Shown here piece by piece: positions 1 to 9,989 of a stretch of 64,000 nucleotides of DNA; positions within the stretch are counted from its first letter, which is position 1, and the number at the start of each line of letters is the position of its first letter. The position numbers and the translations under genes are program-made. Under the pieces are notes generated by a model that had not been told where the DNA came from, ran no database searches, and saw only the letters and a list, made by a program, of their open reading frames with translations. This DNA comes from Heterobilharzia americana (taxonomy: Eukaryota; Platyhelminthes; Trematoda; Strigeidida; Schistosomatidae): positions 92,838,708-92,902,707 of the forward strand of contig OX104127.1 in NCBI GenBank assembly GCA_944470555.2, given 5' to 3'.

Positions 1-290
1 CCGAAAGTGCCATGTAAGTGCCTTTTTGGAGACTGTTCGGTGGAGCTCATCTTTGACTTCATCCGAAATCCAGTCAGTGGGTGCGTAAGCAAAGATTATA
101 AAAAGAGACGGCGAGTTTGACTATTCTTCTCAGTCCCCCCTGTACCGTTCAGTCGAACGGCTCATAAGTGACTGCCAACTGGGTTTTAGTTGAGAAGTAT
201 ACTTTCTACGCTTCGGTTCTATTGATATACTTTCACCTGCAAGAGTCTGAGAACTATTCGTGGCATATCCAAAAACTTGTCAACTGAATT
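1..290. repeat. Repeat fragment related to 14848-15150
   Basis: CCGAAAGTGCC at the start, then AAAGATTATAAAAAGAGAC and GTTCAGTCGAACGGCTCATAA, align in order with 14848 onward (CCGAAAGTGCC, AGATTTAAAAGAGAC, GTTCAGTTGAACAGCTCATAG). This makes the piece a diverged member of the same dispersed repeat. No coding potential is recognised. It probably belongs to the 5' region of the RTE-type element at 12680-15050. Confidence 0.5.
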
Positions 291-384
291 TAGCAGCCAC
301 CAGATTGATTTTCTGAAATCAAGTGAATAATTTTATTTAGGTATAATAATGATGGATAGTGGCTATCGATCATTACAACATATA

Positions 385-480
385 ATTAAAACTGGCAATA
401 TCGAGGCATCCGCACAGGAGCCTATATGCCAATAGAGGCCGATTCAATCAACGACGGTATAATACAAGCAATTATACTAA
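385..480 (+). mobile_element. Smα-type SINE, 3' tail fragment
   Basis: The motif ATCGAGGCATCCGCACAGGAG followed by CCTATATGCCAATAGAGG is the tail shared with the Smα copies at 17475, 17770 and 63965. The head and ribozyme are absent. Intronic to JMJD4. Confidence 0.7.
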
Positions 481-691
481 TCTTATTTAGCGCCTGTATG
501 CGCGTTTCATCAGCAAACTTTACTAGAGAAAATATCAGTCGTATGTCCCAGGTCATTAAGACAAACTACTAAATTATATGAAAATTCTCAGTTTTCCTAA
601 TCGGTTTTAAAAACTTGTTGATTCTAGTAAGTCAATGCTTAGTTTTATTAGATTTTAAAATTTTCTTTAAAAGCTTGATTTCTTATCTTAG

Positions 692-849
692 GAGAAGAGA
701 AGAAACTTTCATTGCCCAATGGGAAAATTCCATGTGATATACGCCCCATCATAACAAACAGAGAGGATGTAGAATATTATGTAGTTGATCAATATTCTGG
801 GCAAGTAATTTTCATACCTTCTGGATGGTATCATCAAGTTGTAAATATA
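692..849 (+). CDS. JMJD4: JMJD4, internal exon carrying the end of the JmjC domain
   Basis: This exon encodes about 52 residues in phase with the next exon. It begins after the acceptor TTATCTTAG (AG at 690-691) with two bases of a split codon, and ends at the donor GTAAGT (850-855). Its C-terminal part reads FIPSGWYHQVVNI, which matches the JmjC signature of JMJD4 orthologues (human has FVPSGWHHQVHNL); the His is the distal iron ligand of the 2-oxoglutarate/Fe(II) oxygenase fold. The human enzyme hydroxylates a lysine of translation release factor eRF1; that role is inferred here from orthology. The HxD ligands lie in earlier exons that I could not find in 1-690. The assignment rests on this motif plus the two following exons. 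Confidence 0.9.
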
Positions 850-1149
850 GTAAGTATACAATACAACTTTTCCGTTAAACTATAATATTTAACAGCGTTT
901 AAGCACGTATATCGCATAAGTCACCTTATTAATTCAAAAATTATTCCAGCTCTTTTCATGTCCGATGCAAAAAACCTAAACAGATAAAATTAGCATTGAA
1001 CCTTGCACAGAAGTGTATTGGGTCAAGTTACTACACTTCACAGTGGGACGCGAAGGATAAAGGGATAAGGAAATTTCAAGTAAGCGAAAGTGTATGGAAG
1101 CAGAAGGAATTTGAAAATGAAAATCTTTAAGCTTTAGATGTCAAGGAGT

Positions 1150-1640
1150 ACCACTGTAATCGGTTTTTTAACCATTTCACCAACAGTCTGCAACCACTGA
1201 TTCTTATTATCTCAAGGACCCCAGTCAAGCGGTTTACAACTGCCTACATGGCTCAGACCAGTAGTCAGATACTTTATTAAATGGTGCCATATCTTCATCT
1301 GGTCATCCTGAGCCTTCTTCTAAACCTAATCCAACTTTTCTTTGCATTTCACGTCAAGGTAGATGGTGGGTTGGCATATGCAACACATGATCAAGCCATC
1401 TCAGTTGGTGAAGGTTCATAATCTTATCGACTGACTTGACTTCTTTGTCTAGGACATTTTTCGTTAACCCCAATATTGGTGATATGGTGATTCCACCATA
1501 GGAGAACAGTGCTACGAATAAACATGTAGTCAAAGACCTGTAACCACTTTATCTCTTTTACGCTTAATTCTCATGTCTTACAACCGTACAGCAGGGCAGA
1601 ATTGAAAGCAGGGCAGTAGAATTAAGCACCAAGAAATGTA
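1150..1640 (-). mobile_element. RTE-type non-LTR retrotransposon, 3' ORF fragment
   Basis: Read on the minus strand, this decays through stops and frameshifts but keeps the C-terminal order of the RTE polyprotein: a VFDYMF... segment (family VFDHRCLRS), NHHITN (family EHRISN), EMA*SC (family RLRWLGHVL) and NPPSTLT. It compares with the better-kept copies at 8120-8480 and 20050-21030. It is dead and intronic to JMJD4. Confidence 0.65.
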
Positions 1641-2149
1641 TTACATAACACGAATTAGAGTTTTAAGATTAGAAGATGAAGGATCTATCCATCAACCGTA
1701 CTACACTGAGATATTGAATATGAATTTCTAAAATACAGTACACACCAATAGTAAGAACTTTCAGTGTTCTAGTCAAGCAACTGTTGATCGACTTTTTAGA
1801 CACTTTTCTCAACTCAAGACAAGAGAAACAAGCTGCAAACTTCTACTGTGATATGCCATTTAGTGCGACAAACTTTAACGTAAGATATGGTATAAACTGC
1901 ATGGGAAAAAATATCCTGATGTAAGGAGCGACAAAAACTGAGACACAGGACGGAATGTTTATTTTAACATCTTGTACAGTACTGATGAAATATTGTGCAC
2001 TTTTCATTAAAATAATCATTTGTACAATGTGCTTCATTTCCTCTTCTGTTTCTATCTCGATTTGCTCCTAATACGCCCACATTGTCTCTTGCGTTTCTCT
2101 GGGTAGAATATTTACCTATCGTTCGTAATTGCCTATTACTTCTACCAAC

Positions 2150-2650
2150 CTCTCAATATATACTACGTATCCCAACCATCTTCATCGATTGAGATGGTTG
2201 GGACACGTACTACGTATGCCTAGTCACTGATTGCCTTGTCACACAATGTTGGCTGAGGTGGGTCCAGGCTGGAAAAAGGTTCGAGGTGGCCAGACTAAGA
2301 CATGGCACCAATGTATGAAGTCTCTAACTGTTAGTTTGAGTCATGTGGGGCGATGCGGACTAGGTGGTTGGGGTCGGCGGGACAAGAGAAACCAGTGGTT
2401 GGAAACTAGGGGATATGGCTCAGAACCGATGTCAGTGGCGCAGATGTATACACACATTATCCTCATCTTAACGACGACGCTATACCGAATCTCACCATTT
2501 GTCACTCCTCTTTCCTTTATTCTCGTACTTTATATTTCTTTTGACTGCATTCATTTATCTTGATCCTTCAGCTCACTAGCTTTCTACTTGATGAAATGAC
2601 GCGAGGTGTGGCAAATTGGACCGTTACGCAGTAATGCCTGGTCCTATGTT
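2150..2650 (+). mobile_element. RTE-type retrotransposon, 3' end
   Basis: The plus strand keeps GWKKVRGGQTKTWHQCMKSL, then LSHVGRCGLGGWG and NQWLET, the C-terminal end of schistosome RTE polyproteins. It is preceded by RLRWLGHVL-like codons near 2185-2220. The frame is open from 2231 to 2563 and runs into the 3' UTR (CAGATGTATACACACATTATC), also seen at 20880 and 51525. Truncated at its 5' side. Confidence 0.8.
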
Positions 2651-3439
2651 GATATTTATTGATTACTGATTGATATACTACTTGTATCCATTCTTATCAA
2701 TAGCACCCACTACACTGATACATAATGAACATTTTCATAACAGTATGTTCAGGATCTGTAAGCTTTTGAATGTGGAATTATTTCTTACTAATCTTCACTT
2801 TTCATTGCATTATTTTATTATTTTCATACATCATGTTGCAAATATGATGTTATCGGGTTTCGAAAACCAAAGCAATAGTCATCTTTAGCGCGTTGTACCA
2901 AGTTTTGCGTAATTCACTGAAGAACTGTGAACGCTCTTCTCCCCCTCCCTTCAGCTGATCGTTCACTCTTTGATGCCTAGAACCAAGTTGATATCCAAAG
3001 CATATTGAAATCAGTCGACGGTCACAAAATAATTCAACGTAGAATAGAGATCACACGCGAAAAATGTGTAACATCTGTTATGCCTATCATCTACCTACAC
3101 ATAGTTAAAATGCATGAGATTTAACAAATTCCTCTCTCTTATATATGGCTGATATCATCTAAATACAGAAAGTCAAACACATACGAATTCGAACTATGAG
3201 ATTGGAAAATCGACACGGCGACAAAGTATAATTACAAGCTAGTTTGCCTCTTAGTGACAATTGTGGCAAAACATTATAATTCAGTGAATTCAGTTTCAGA
3301 CACAATTCATTATTCATATTCGTGTCATGACCATTCCATAACCTTGAGAACAGGCTCTATGATTTCTTTGTAATTCTGTAGATCTATGTTTTTAACGTTG
3401 ATTCACCGGACAAAGATTCACTCATGCATCTTATCTAGC

Positions 3440-3585
3440 TAAATTAGATTTCAAATTGGTTATCACAAATTGAAATTGGTTGGAGAATTCATTAAAAACC
3501 TTGGAGCATTAGACAGCTGTTTCGTCCCAGTATGGGACTCCTCAGCAGTTTACACGTATGACCTCGCCAGGGATTACAACATTGT
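3440..3585 (-). mobile_element. Hammerhead-bearing SINE, 3' part
   Basis: The minus strand reads from within the B-box region (TCCCTGGCGAGGTCATACG) through the ribozyme to the tail CCAA...TTCA. It is truncated at the tRNA-like region near 3585. It belongs to the same family as 6985-7335. Intronic to JMJD4. Confidence 0.75.
3505..3552 (-). ncRNA. Hammerhead ribozyme motif, core kept, stem I lost
   Basis: On the minus strand: CTGAGGA core, stem II GTCCC/GGGAC (one pair longer than in other copies), GAAA, C-AGCT-G stem III and GTC. Stem I is AAACTG against TAATGC, which no longer pairs well. Probably inactive or weak. Confidence 0.5.
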
Positions 3586-4029
3586 TGTTTTACTCCGTGC
3601 TGCCGTTTGTCGGTGTGTGGTTGTATGCATGGCTATGACTCAGCTGTTTTTGTTAAATTCCACAACTTATCAGGATCTATCATTTCATACTTAAATGCAT
3701 CATTGTACTTTAGTGATGCAGCTGATTAGTGTAATGCCAGTCAACATAGGTATTTCTTAGTCTCAGTTTTGCTGAGAATTATGGTTAGTGACTGTCAGAA
3801 ATGTGACCCGTAGTAGATCATAGTGGTACAAATGTCTCTTCAGTGTTGATCAGTTTTAAAATTTTAAACATTCACGCTAACCTTCGTTTATTTATTCTCG
3901 ATCTCTTGTATACTTTGATCGATTTCAATATCATTCATTTTCTATCCATATTTTTGTGTACTTAAAATGCACGCTCAACAACCCTGTGGATATTCGTGCA
4001 GTAGGCAATAAGTCACACAAACTCGAAGG

Positions 4030-4860
4030 TCTATAGGCAAAAACTAACAAGTTGACAGAATAGGCAACGAAAACGGAACTTCAAGTGAATGTAGAGAAGA
4101 CAGAGGTGATGAAGATGCCCAACCAACAACAACGACAAGCATCAATCACTATTAACGAGGGAAACCTAAAAGAAGTAGTCTCTTTCACCTACCTAGACAA
4201 AGCACCTTTGTTTCAACTACGGGCGGTGGCGGCACAGATGACGATGTCAAAACCAGGATCGGAAAGACAGCAAGACAAGCGTTCATCAACCTGAAACCAG
4301 TGTGGAGATCTACTGCACTGCACTCAGCATAAAGCGTGAACAACATCCGGATTTTCAACACCAACGTCAAGTCAGTGCTTCTGTATGGTTCAGAGACTTG
4401 GCGCGTTACGAAAGGGATCTCTGACAAACTACAGACATTCATCAACAGCTGCCCACGCTCACTCGATACTGAAGATCAGATGGTCAGAATAGTAAGAATA
4501 AGTAACAAGGAACTCTGGCCTGTCAACGAACCAACCAAGAAGCTGTCACCCAACAAATATTCAGAAGAAAGTGGAGATGGATTGGATTTGGCATACACTG
4601 ACAAAACCATTCGGGGACATCATGCACCAGTCCAGGGTGTCGAGTGGAACCCGCATCGTAAACCACGAGTTGGGCGTCCAAGGTGAGGATGACATGGAGA
4701 AGATCATGTGAGGAAGAAATGAAAGCTTGTGGGCAGTGGTGGAACCAGGTTGAGAAGACTGCAGAGAACAGAGTGCAGTGGGAGGCGTGCTACTAAATCC
4801 GTATGTTCCACTAGGAATGCAGTGGAAAAATAATAATTATTATTATTGTTATGTGAGAGC
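4030..4860 (+). mobile_element. Second lineage of APE-type non-LTR retrotransposon, RT 3' half
   Basis: The segments in order are VNVEKTEVMKM, VVSFTYL, TDDDVKTRIGK (frameshifted from the preceding piece), VKSVLLYGSETWRVTK, QTFINSCPR, SNKELWPV, the PRVGRPR motif (family KRRVGRPRQTWRR) and EKTAENRVQWE. This order is typical of endonuclease-RT retrotransposons but is clearly different from the RTE copies with YGCETWPL. Stops and frameshifts break it. It ends in an ATT microsatellite at about 4829-4853. It is similar to 60290-61060. Confidence 0.8.
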
Positions 4861-4869
4861 TAATGATAC

Positions 4870-4985
4870 TACCTGACTGTTCAAACTTCGGCAGGTGGAG
4901 CAGGACTCGAACCCGTAACCCATTGATTAAAAGTTATCTCTGTAAACCAATCAGCCACTATTATACAGTATAACAACCTGGACTG
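4870..4985 (+). repeat. Dispersed repeat with tRNA-like B-box
   Basis: AGGTGGAGCAGGACTCGAACCC followed by CCATTGATTAAAAGTTATCTC is matched by the minus strand of 56140-56330 (GGTGGAGCGGTGTTCGAATCC, then CTCATTGATTGAAAGTCAACTC). The GACTCGAACCC piece resembles a pol III B box. No folded tRNA is evident. Confidence 0.45.
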
Positions 4986-5145
4986 AGGTGCACTTTTGTG
5001 TAAGGTTCTGCGTTGGTTTGTTTTATTTTTTCGTGTGGGTTGTGAATGAGTACGTTTCTATTTGTGTTTTATTTTCATATATATTTTTGCCTTATTAATG
5101 GTTATATGTGGGATTTCTTTGTCATATCCCCCCATACACATGTAG

Positions 5146-5289
5146 ACGGACAGTATTTCAATCAATCATAATTGGTTTAACGCTACAAATGTAAGCTATG
5201 TTTGGGATCATTTAAAAGATCAATTGAAGGCTATTGAAGAATCAACTATGGATGTCTGTTCAACTCCTGGATGGCATGAAGAATGCCAA
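5146..5289 (+). CDS. JMJD4: JMJD4, internal exon with the SINHNW motif
   Basis: This 144-base, 48-codon exon is in phase 0 at both ends. The acceptor is CATGTAG (AG at 5144-5145) and the donor is GTAATT at 5290. It starts TDSISINHNWFNATNV, continues with VWDHLKDQL and ends PGWHEECQ. Human JMJD4 has EDTISINHNWVNGFN directly after GWHHQV, and DWHHHCQ before the next exon, so order and spacing fit. This is the segment just after the JmjC core. It is too short to stand out by length, and I found it by searching for the conserved SINHNW. It is single copy: the inverted copy ends at the assembly gap, at a point equivalent to about 550 bases to the right of it. A TTA/ATT microsatellite follows in the intron. 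Confidence 0.9.
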
Positions 5290-5489
5290 GTAATTGGTCT
5301 GACTATTATTATCATTATTATTATTGTTTAAACATGTTTGCTGAGATTTCTAGTGGGATTTTCTTTCATTATCCGAGTATTTTTCTCAAAAATTTCTACC
5401 AAGCACTTTGTATCCTTATCGTTACAAAACACTATCTCACGACGAAAACACAAAGTTTTGCGTTCGATATCTTTGTATTTAGGGAATAA

Positions 5490-5705
5490 TGATATTTCGA
5501 TTTAGAAGCATGTGGGGATTTTATTGACTTCAGTTTGATATTCATCATTAAGTGACATCAGTTGCAGAAACATTGGATATCTAGAAGCACTGGTTAGCTG
5601 TTTCATCATAGTATGGGACTCCTCAGCATTGTACACCCACGACCCCACCGGGGATCTGACTCAGGACCTTCGGGTTCCATGGCCAACACTTTACCATTGA
5701 ACCAC
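5490..5705 (-). mobile_element. Hammerhead-bearing SINE, minus member of an inverted pair
   Basis: The tail (from about 5490), the ribozyme relic (5588-5640) and the tRNA-like region (to 5705) are read on the minus strand. The ribozyme keeps CTGAGGA and GAAAC. Stem II has lost its 3' partner (GTCC against ATGAT) and the cleavage triplet GTC is lost. Faces the plus copy at 5715 head to head. Confidence 0.7.
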
Positions 5706-5714
5706 CAGGTACTC

Positions 5715-5935
5715 AACAGTGACACTGGATGAAGGTCTCGCTATGGGCTATTAAATTCCAACCCTGTGGATCAATGGTAACGCGCTGGCCGCGGGACCTG
5801 GTGGGCCGGGTCATGGGTGCGCATTGCTGAGGATTCCCATACTCGGACGAAACAGCTGTCCAGTGCCCCCGGGTTTCTAGTGTTTCTCCAACTGATGTCA
5901 TTCCATGATGAATACTAACCTGAAATCAATAATAT
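5715..5935 (+). mobile_element. Hammerhead-bearing SINE, plus member of an inverted pair
   Basis: A-box-like GATCAATGGTAACGCG is followed by a degenerate B box, the ribozyme at 5821-5866 and the tail GTTTCTCCAACTGATGTCA...CTGAAATCAATAA. Copy 2 of the large duplication breaks off inside this element at the N gap. Confidence 0.75.
5821..5866 (+). ncRNA. Hammerhead ribozyme motif, near intact
   Basis: Stem I GCATTG/CAGTGC (one wobble), core CTGAGGA, stem II TTCC/GGAC (outer pair broken), GAAA, C-AGCT-G stem III, GTC cleavage triplet. One stem II change from the intact form. Confidence 0.6.
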
Positions 5936-6716
5936 TTAATAGAGACTACTCCTTATATATTAGAGAGAATACACTACTTTTTACGATTGTAAAGTAATAG
6001 AAAAGGTTTATAACTGGGATCTGTTGAATTGGATAGGATCTAATCAACAAAACTGAATGCCTCCCTACTAGGAATTTCATTATTATGTTAAATTAGATTG
6101 ATGCAAGTGTGTCCGGCTTGACTCTGTTCAATAGTTACCATAACCATTGGTGTCATTATTAATTCTTTAACAGAAGTGATATCTTTAGGTTTCATCTGAG
6201 TTACAGATAGGTTGAAGTTGATTCCTTTCTAGTATGTGTTGAAGCTTATCTTAGCTGTTGATACCTAATGTCAGGTTTAATAAAATATTCAAATGGTTGA
6301 GCCAAGAATCTAATTAATACTTCGAAAAATCTCTAAATAAGGAAATATGACAGAAAAAGCATCAATAGTCAACAACCTTTACATCAGATTTTATTCCTAA
6401 ATTTGAAGTAACATATGCGGGAAGGGGGGGGGAGTAGATAGTTGAAGCATCACTACAACTCAACTAATGTGAAAGTTAAATTCCCCTATGCTGTCGCTTT
6501 ATAACAAGGAAACACCGAAAATTTTACTTGGGATTTCTAGATAAACTTTAGCTTGATATTCAAACCTATAAATCTGATTGGTTGGATAATCCTATCCGTC
6601 TAATTTAACAAAATTATTTTAATTAAATTTTGAGGGGGTTGTGGAGATTTGGAAATATTTCAAGTTGTTATTCATCGAAGACTGACATCAGTTGGAGGAA
6701 CAAAGGAAACCTGGGA

Positions 6717-6762
6717 GCACTGGACAGCTGTTTCGTCCTAGTATGGGACTCCTCAGCAGTGC
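6717..6762 (-). ncRNA. Hammerhead ribozyme, intact motif
   Basis: On the minus strand: stem I GCACTG/CAGTGC (6 bp, perfect), CTGAGGA, stem II GTCC/GGAC with a 7-base loop, GAAA, stem III (A-U, C-G) with AGCT loop, cleavage triplet GTC. All invariant core positions of the CUGANGA...GAAA consensus are present; position 7 is G rather than the common U. Activity is inferred, not shown. Confidence 0.75.
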
Positions 6763-6827
6763 TGGTCGCGCTGGTCGCGGAACCTGAAGGTCGCGGGTCC
6801 GACCCCTGCTGGTGGGGTCGTGGGTGC

Positions 6828-6873
6828 GCACTGCTGAGGAGTCCCATACTAGGACGAAACAGCTGTCCAGTGC
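6828..6873 (+). ncRNA. Hammerhead ribozyme, intact motif
   Basis: The sequence is the same as at 6717-6762 but on the plus strand. Together the two face each other across about 65 bases, so a transcript of either strand could fold the halves against each other instead of forming ribozymes. Confidence 0.75.
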
Positions 6874-6969
6874 TCCCAGGTTTCCTTTGTTCCTCCAACT
6901 GATGTCAGTCTTCGATGAATAACAACTTGAAATATTTCCAAATCTCCACAACCCCCTCAAAATTTAATT

Positions 6970-7335
6970 GAACTAGTGCTCGTTGGTGACTAGCTTCGAG
7001 AAGTATTCCCGAAGTTCCAATGACAAGTCGTGACCGGTGGAGTCAAAGCCTGATGGCCGTGAGGACAAATACTCAACGATGACATTGGGTGGCGGTTTGC
7101 GCTATATCGTGAGCTAACAGAAGTTGGAAATATGGAGCATTGGACTCTGACCCAGTGGCTCAATGGTAACGCGCTGGTCGCGGAACCTGAAGGTCGCGGG
7201 TCCGATCCCTGCTGGTGGGGTCGTGGGTGCGCACTGCTGAGGAGTCCCATACTAGGACGAAACAGCTGTCCAGTGCTCCCAGGTTTCCTTTGTTCCTCCA
7301 ACTGATGTCAGTCTTCGATGAATAACAACTTGAAG
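6970..7335 (+). mobile_element. Hammerhead-bearing SINE, best full-length copy
   Basis: The order is: a head of about 180 bases (TTGGTGACTAGCTTCGAGAAG...GTGAGCTAACAGAAGTTGG); an A box TGGCTCAATGG at 7156-7166; a B box GGGTCCGATCC at 7198-7208 (GGGTTCGATCC in the 17221 copy); the ribozyme at 7231-7276; and the tail CAACTGATGTCAGTCTTCG. The A and B boxes make it a tRNA-derived pol III type SINE. The head before the boxes is unusual and may be a separate module. It encodes nothing. Confidence 0.8.
7231..7276 (+). ncRNA. Hammerhead ribozyme, intact motif
   Basis: Complete motif identical to 6828-6873, sitting about 22 bases after the B box. Cleavage would fall after GTC at 7268-7270. Confidence 0.75.
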
Positions 7336-7829
7336 AATTATTTTAACCTGTCATGTGACCCATCATAAATGCGTGAAAGTAGTCGATTAGAAGGCTTTCA
7401 ATTTCGATGAAATAAGTAGTGCTAATCTACAAAAGTATCGAGTGTAATAGACCGTAAAGCTCAAGATGATATTGATATAAACTCTAATCTGATCGTAATC
7501 CGTTTACTGTTCGATCATAGATTTAATGCATAATTTTTTCAGCCGTGTCAATGTCATCCAGTAGGAAAGGTTACAAATCACAAAGACTAATCCTTTCAAA
7601 CTCGGTGGAATCTAGCTGGATGAAAAATGATAAGTAATCTAGAAAAACTTAACGGTAGCTATCCATGCAATGACACAGATACTATGGTGAGAAAAAAATT
7701 AATAGTCCTTAAGACCAATACAGTTTGGAAGAGCAAGATTGACTATTGAATCTGGATAGATTAAATTAGCCCAATAAATCCAGGTGAAGGATTCAGTACT
7801 CATTCCCGGGATATGAGAGTAGTTCTTTC

Positions 7830-8480
7830 ATCGTTGGAATCAAGGCATGATAAACGTAAAGACAACCGACATAAGACCTGACATATACTTCGAGTTACCA
7901 TACTTCATAACAACCCATCAAGGTGAATAGGGACAAGAAAAAGAAGAATAAAGTAGTGAAAATGATTACATCAGCAGTTGTAAGATAAAGGCTAAAGGGA
8001 ATAGTGAGTATACACTTATATTGTATCTTCATTTAGGTAAAGATGTGGCATAAATGCGTCTACGCTGTTGTAATACCACAAAGTCTTCAATTTGAATTGT
8101 TTCGTGGATCCCATTTGGGAAGCTTACACTTTCCTGTACAATTCAGACCAATAGTCAGAGAGTTTTGGTCTAGTCACCATTACATTTAAGTCTACTTCAG
8201 CAAACATTATGTATTGAAGTAGTTGATGGGTTAGTATGCATAACACATGACTCATTCGATGAAGGTTCACAAACGCGTTACCTATCTTATCGTGGCCTTC
8301 TAATACTCTACGCCTAACCTGTACATTCCTTTCTTCATCGGTAGTGCTAAGATGGCAACAGTGGGAGAATATCTTAAGCCTTTTCATATCATTCACATTC
8401 AATGGCCACGTGTCACAGACATGTAGTAACGTAGAGTAAACATTTGAATGTCTCGTGACCTGTATGAATGGTGAAATTTA
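7830..8480 (-). mobile_element. RTE-type retrotransposon, 3' end
   Basis: On the minus strand the 92-codon open frame 8124-8402 carries the family order: MKRLKIFSHCC (VEDMRRLxVFDHRC), VRRRVLEG, VNLHRMSHVLCI (VNLHRLRWLGHVLRM), THQLLQYIMFAEV. Downstream decay follows to about 7830 with the 3' UTR (GTATGGTAACTCGAAG on the minus strand). 5'-truncated. Confidence 0.8.
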
Positions 8481-8684
8481 GCGGAAACTGTTCAAAACTT
8501 CAACGGTCAAGAAGAAATTTCGTTAGCCAGGGTTGATTCGATTTTTTGGGTGATTAAGTTGTTCTATTCCATATTTTCAAATGAATTAAAGACGCACGTC
8601 AGTTTTGAAGTCAAAATTTTAATTTACAAGATAACAAATACATACTTGTTATTCCCTGTTGTTTTATTAGATCGAACTGTTTGA

Positions 8685-8965
8685 CTTCTATTGGCATATG
8701 GGCTCCTATGCGGATACCTCGATAGAGGTCGATCAATTCGATCCAATAAAACAATGCAGAATAACATGTAAATAAATAGTACTAACTACTAACCGTTATA
8801 CAAGAAGTGGCTAACTTTCCTCCGTGGCGTAGTGAATAATGCCTTGGCGTTTGAAGTGATGGGTATGGGGTTCGAGTCTCAGTGGGAGAAGCATCACTCC
8901 TCACTGGGGTGCAGGCACACCCAGCTGACGACTCCCAAATAGAACGGAACGCGCGCCATCGATTC
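8685..8965. mobile_element. Smα-type SINE with degenerate hammerhead; tail inverted
   Basis: 8815-8965 is plus-oriented: A-box-like TGGCGTAGTGAATAATG, B box GGGTTCGAGTCTC, then a ribozyme relic with CTGACGA in place of CTGATGA and AACGGAAC in place of GACGAAAC. So both core strands are damaged. 8685-8755 is a minus-oriented Smα tail (complement of CCGCATAGGAGCCCATATGCC). Intronic to JMJD4. Confidence 0.75.
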
Positions 8966-8969
8966 TTCT

Positions 8970-9985
8970 GCCAGCCACAACCAACCAAATTATCGTAACA
9001 AATACACTTCAAACACTTCAATTTTTATTGAACATGTTCAGAAGACTTGGGTTTTTGCTGACTTCACACCATCAATAAGAGACACTTCTATCAGACTTCT
9101 TGATGATTGGAGTCAAAACTGCCTTCATTTCGAGAATTGCACCTAGTGTTTATTGCCAGAAAGTAGTCCCGTTTTTAATGATTTAGTAGAAAGTGGTGGT
9201 TTGATCGAAGTATCCATAGTTAGGTCCAAAACCTTCCTAATTTCCTCTTAGTCTCTGTTCCTGAAATATAGTTATGCTTGAAATGATTATGGGATTTAGC
9301 ATCGTAGTAACTAATTAGGCTATTTCTTCTGTGGTTATCATTCAAAAAAATTGTCTTTCTTCTTGGAAACCAGGACAATGCACATCTAAGATCAGTTACA
9401 TGGAATAGTATTTGAACTGCCTACGTATACTTTAGTTCGTCTGACTAGTAATCTTGAGTAACCATCTTTTAATGAAAAGCGATAGAATGTTCAAAAGTTG
9501 TGCAGCTACTGTGATATAACTACAGGTGGTTGATTATGCTTGAAACGTCATCCAGTAAGCAATACTATGTCTCTGTGCCACATAAACTAAATTTGTCCTG
9601 GCATTTGAGCTACACAACCTATCTTCGACTAACTACTCCAGACTTTTTTAACGAATCTAACCAGGAAACCTGCAGTGTAACTTACAGGAGTTAAGCTGAT
9701 ATCATGGTGCTTCATAGATTGGTTACCATTCCTAGATTTTCTAAATGCTAAGATTCAGCACATATAGCACACTTCCCAACCATCCCTAGGTTCAGGATCA
9801 GCACTAAAAATTTAGAGATTTCATAACTCATAAACAGTTTCTTAGGTAACAGTGACTAAGTACGTGTGATTGCTGTATTCGTAAATCTTCAACGGTTATT
9901 CTTCATTGTTGCATATTAAAACAAAGTGTGATGCTGTCAGTTATTTTGAAGCATCACATATTGTTGGTAGAAACTATAGAAGACT
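8970..9985. other. No gene recognised
   Basis: About 1 kb between an Smα copy and the Penelope-like piece. All six frames are broken by stops and I recognise no domain or repeat. It is retained in copies 2 (about 34800-35815) and 3 (about 39605-40620). Confidence 0.5.
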
Positions 9986-9989
9986 TTTT

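Larger units (their letters stand above)
6625..6965. mobile_element. Near-perfect palindrome of two hammerhead SINEs (head to head)
   Basis: TGAGGGGGTTGTGGAGATTTG at the left end returns as its complement at the right end, and everything between is mirrored except about 65 bases of tRNA-like sequence in the middle (about 6765-6830). The left half is the minus-strand 3' part. The right half is the plus-strand 3' part with a B-box region (GCGGGTCCGACCCC). Copy 2 of the large duplication has it at 37820-38160. Confidence 0.85.

Noticed and set aside
5305..5332. Extension of the JMJD4 exon past 5289 into an Ile-rich frame
   Set aside because: The frame past 5289 is a TTA/ATT microsatellite after a GT donor. 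The next exon joins in phase at 11800 with the family order.
7150..7215. Possible tRNA gene
   Set aside because: A and B boxes are present, but I could not form an acceptor stem or anticodon arm; they are the promoter of a SINE. The same holds for Smα copies and 4870-4985.
6668..7301. Several 76-103-codon frames in the SINE cluster
   Set aside because: They are translations of both strands of the same SINE, including the ribozyme and B-box; no independent coding evidence.
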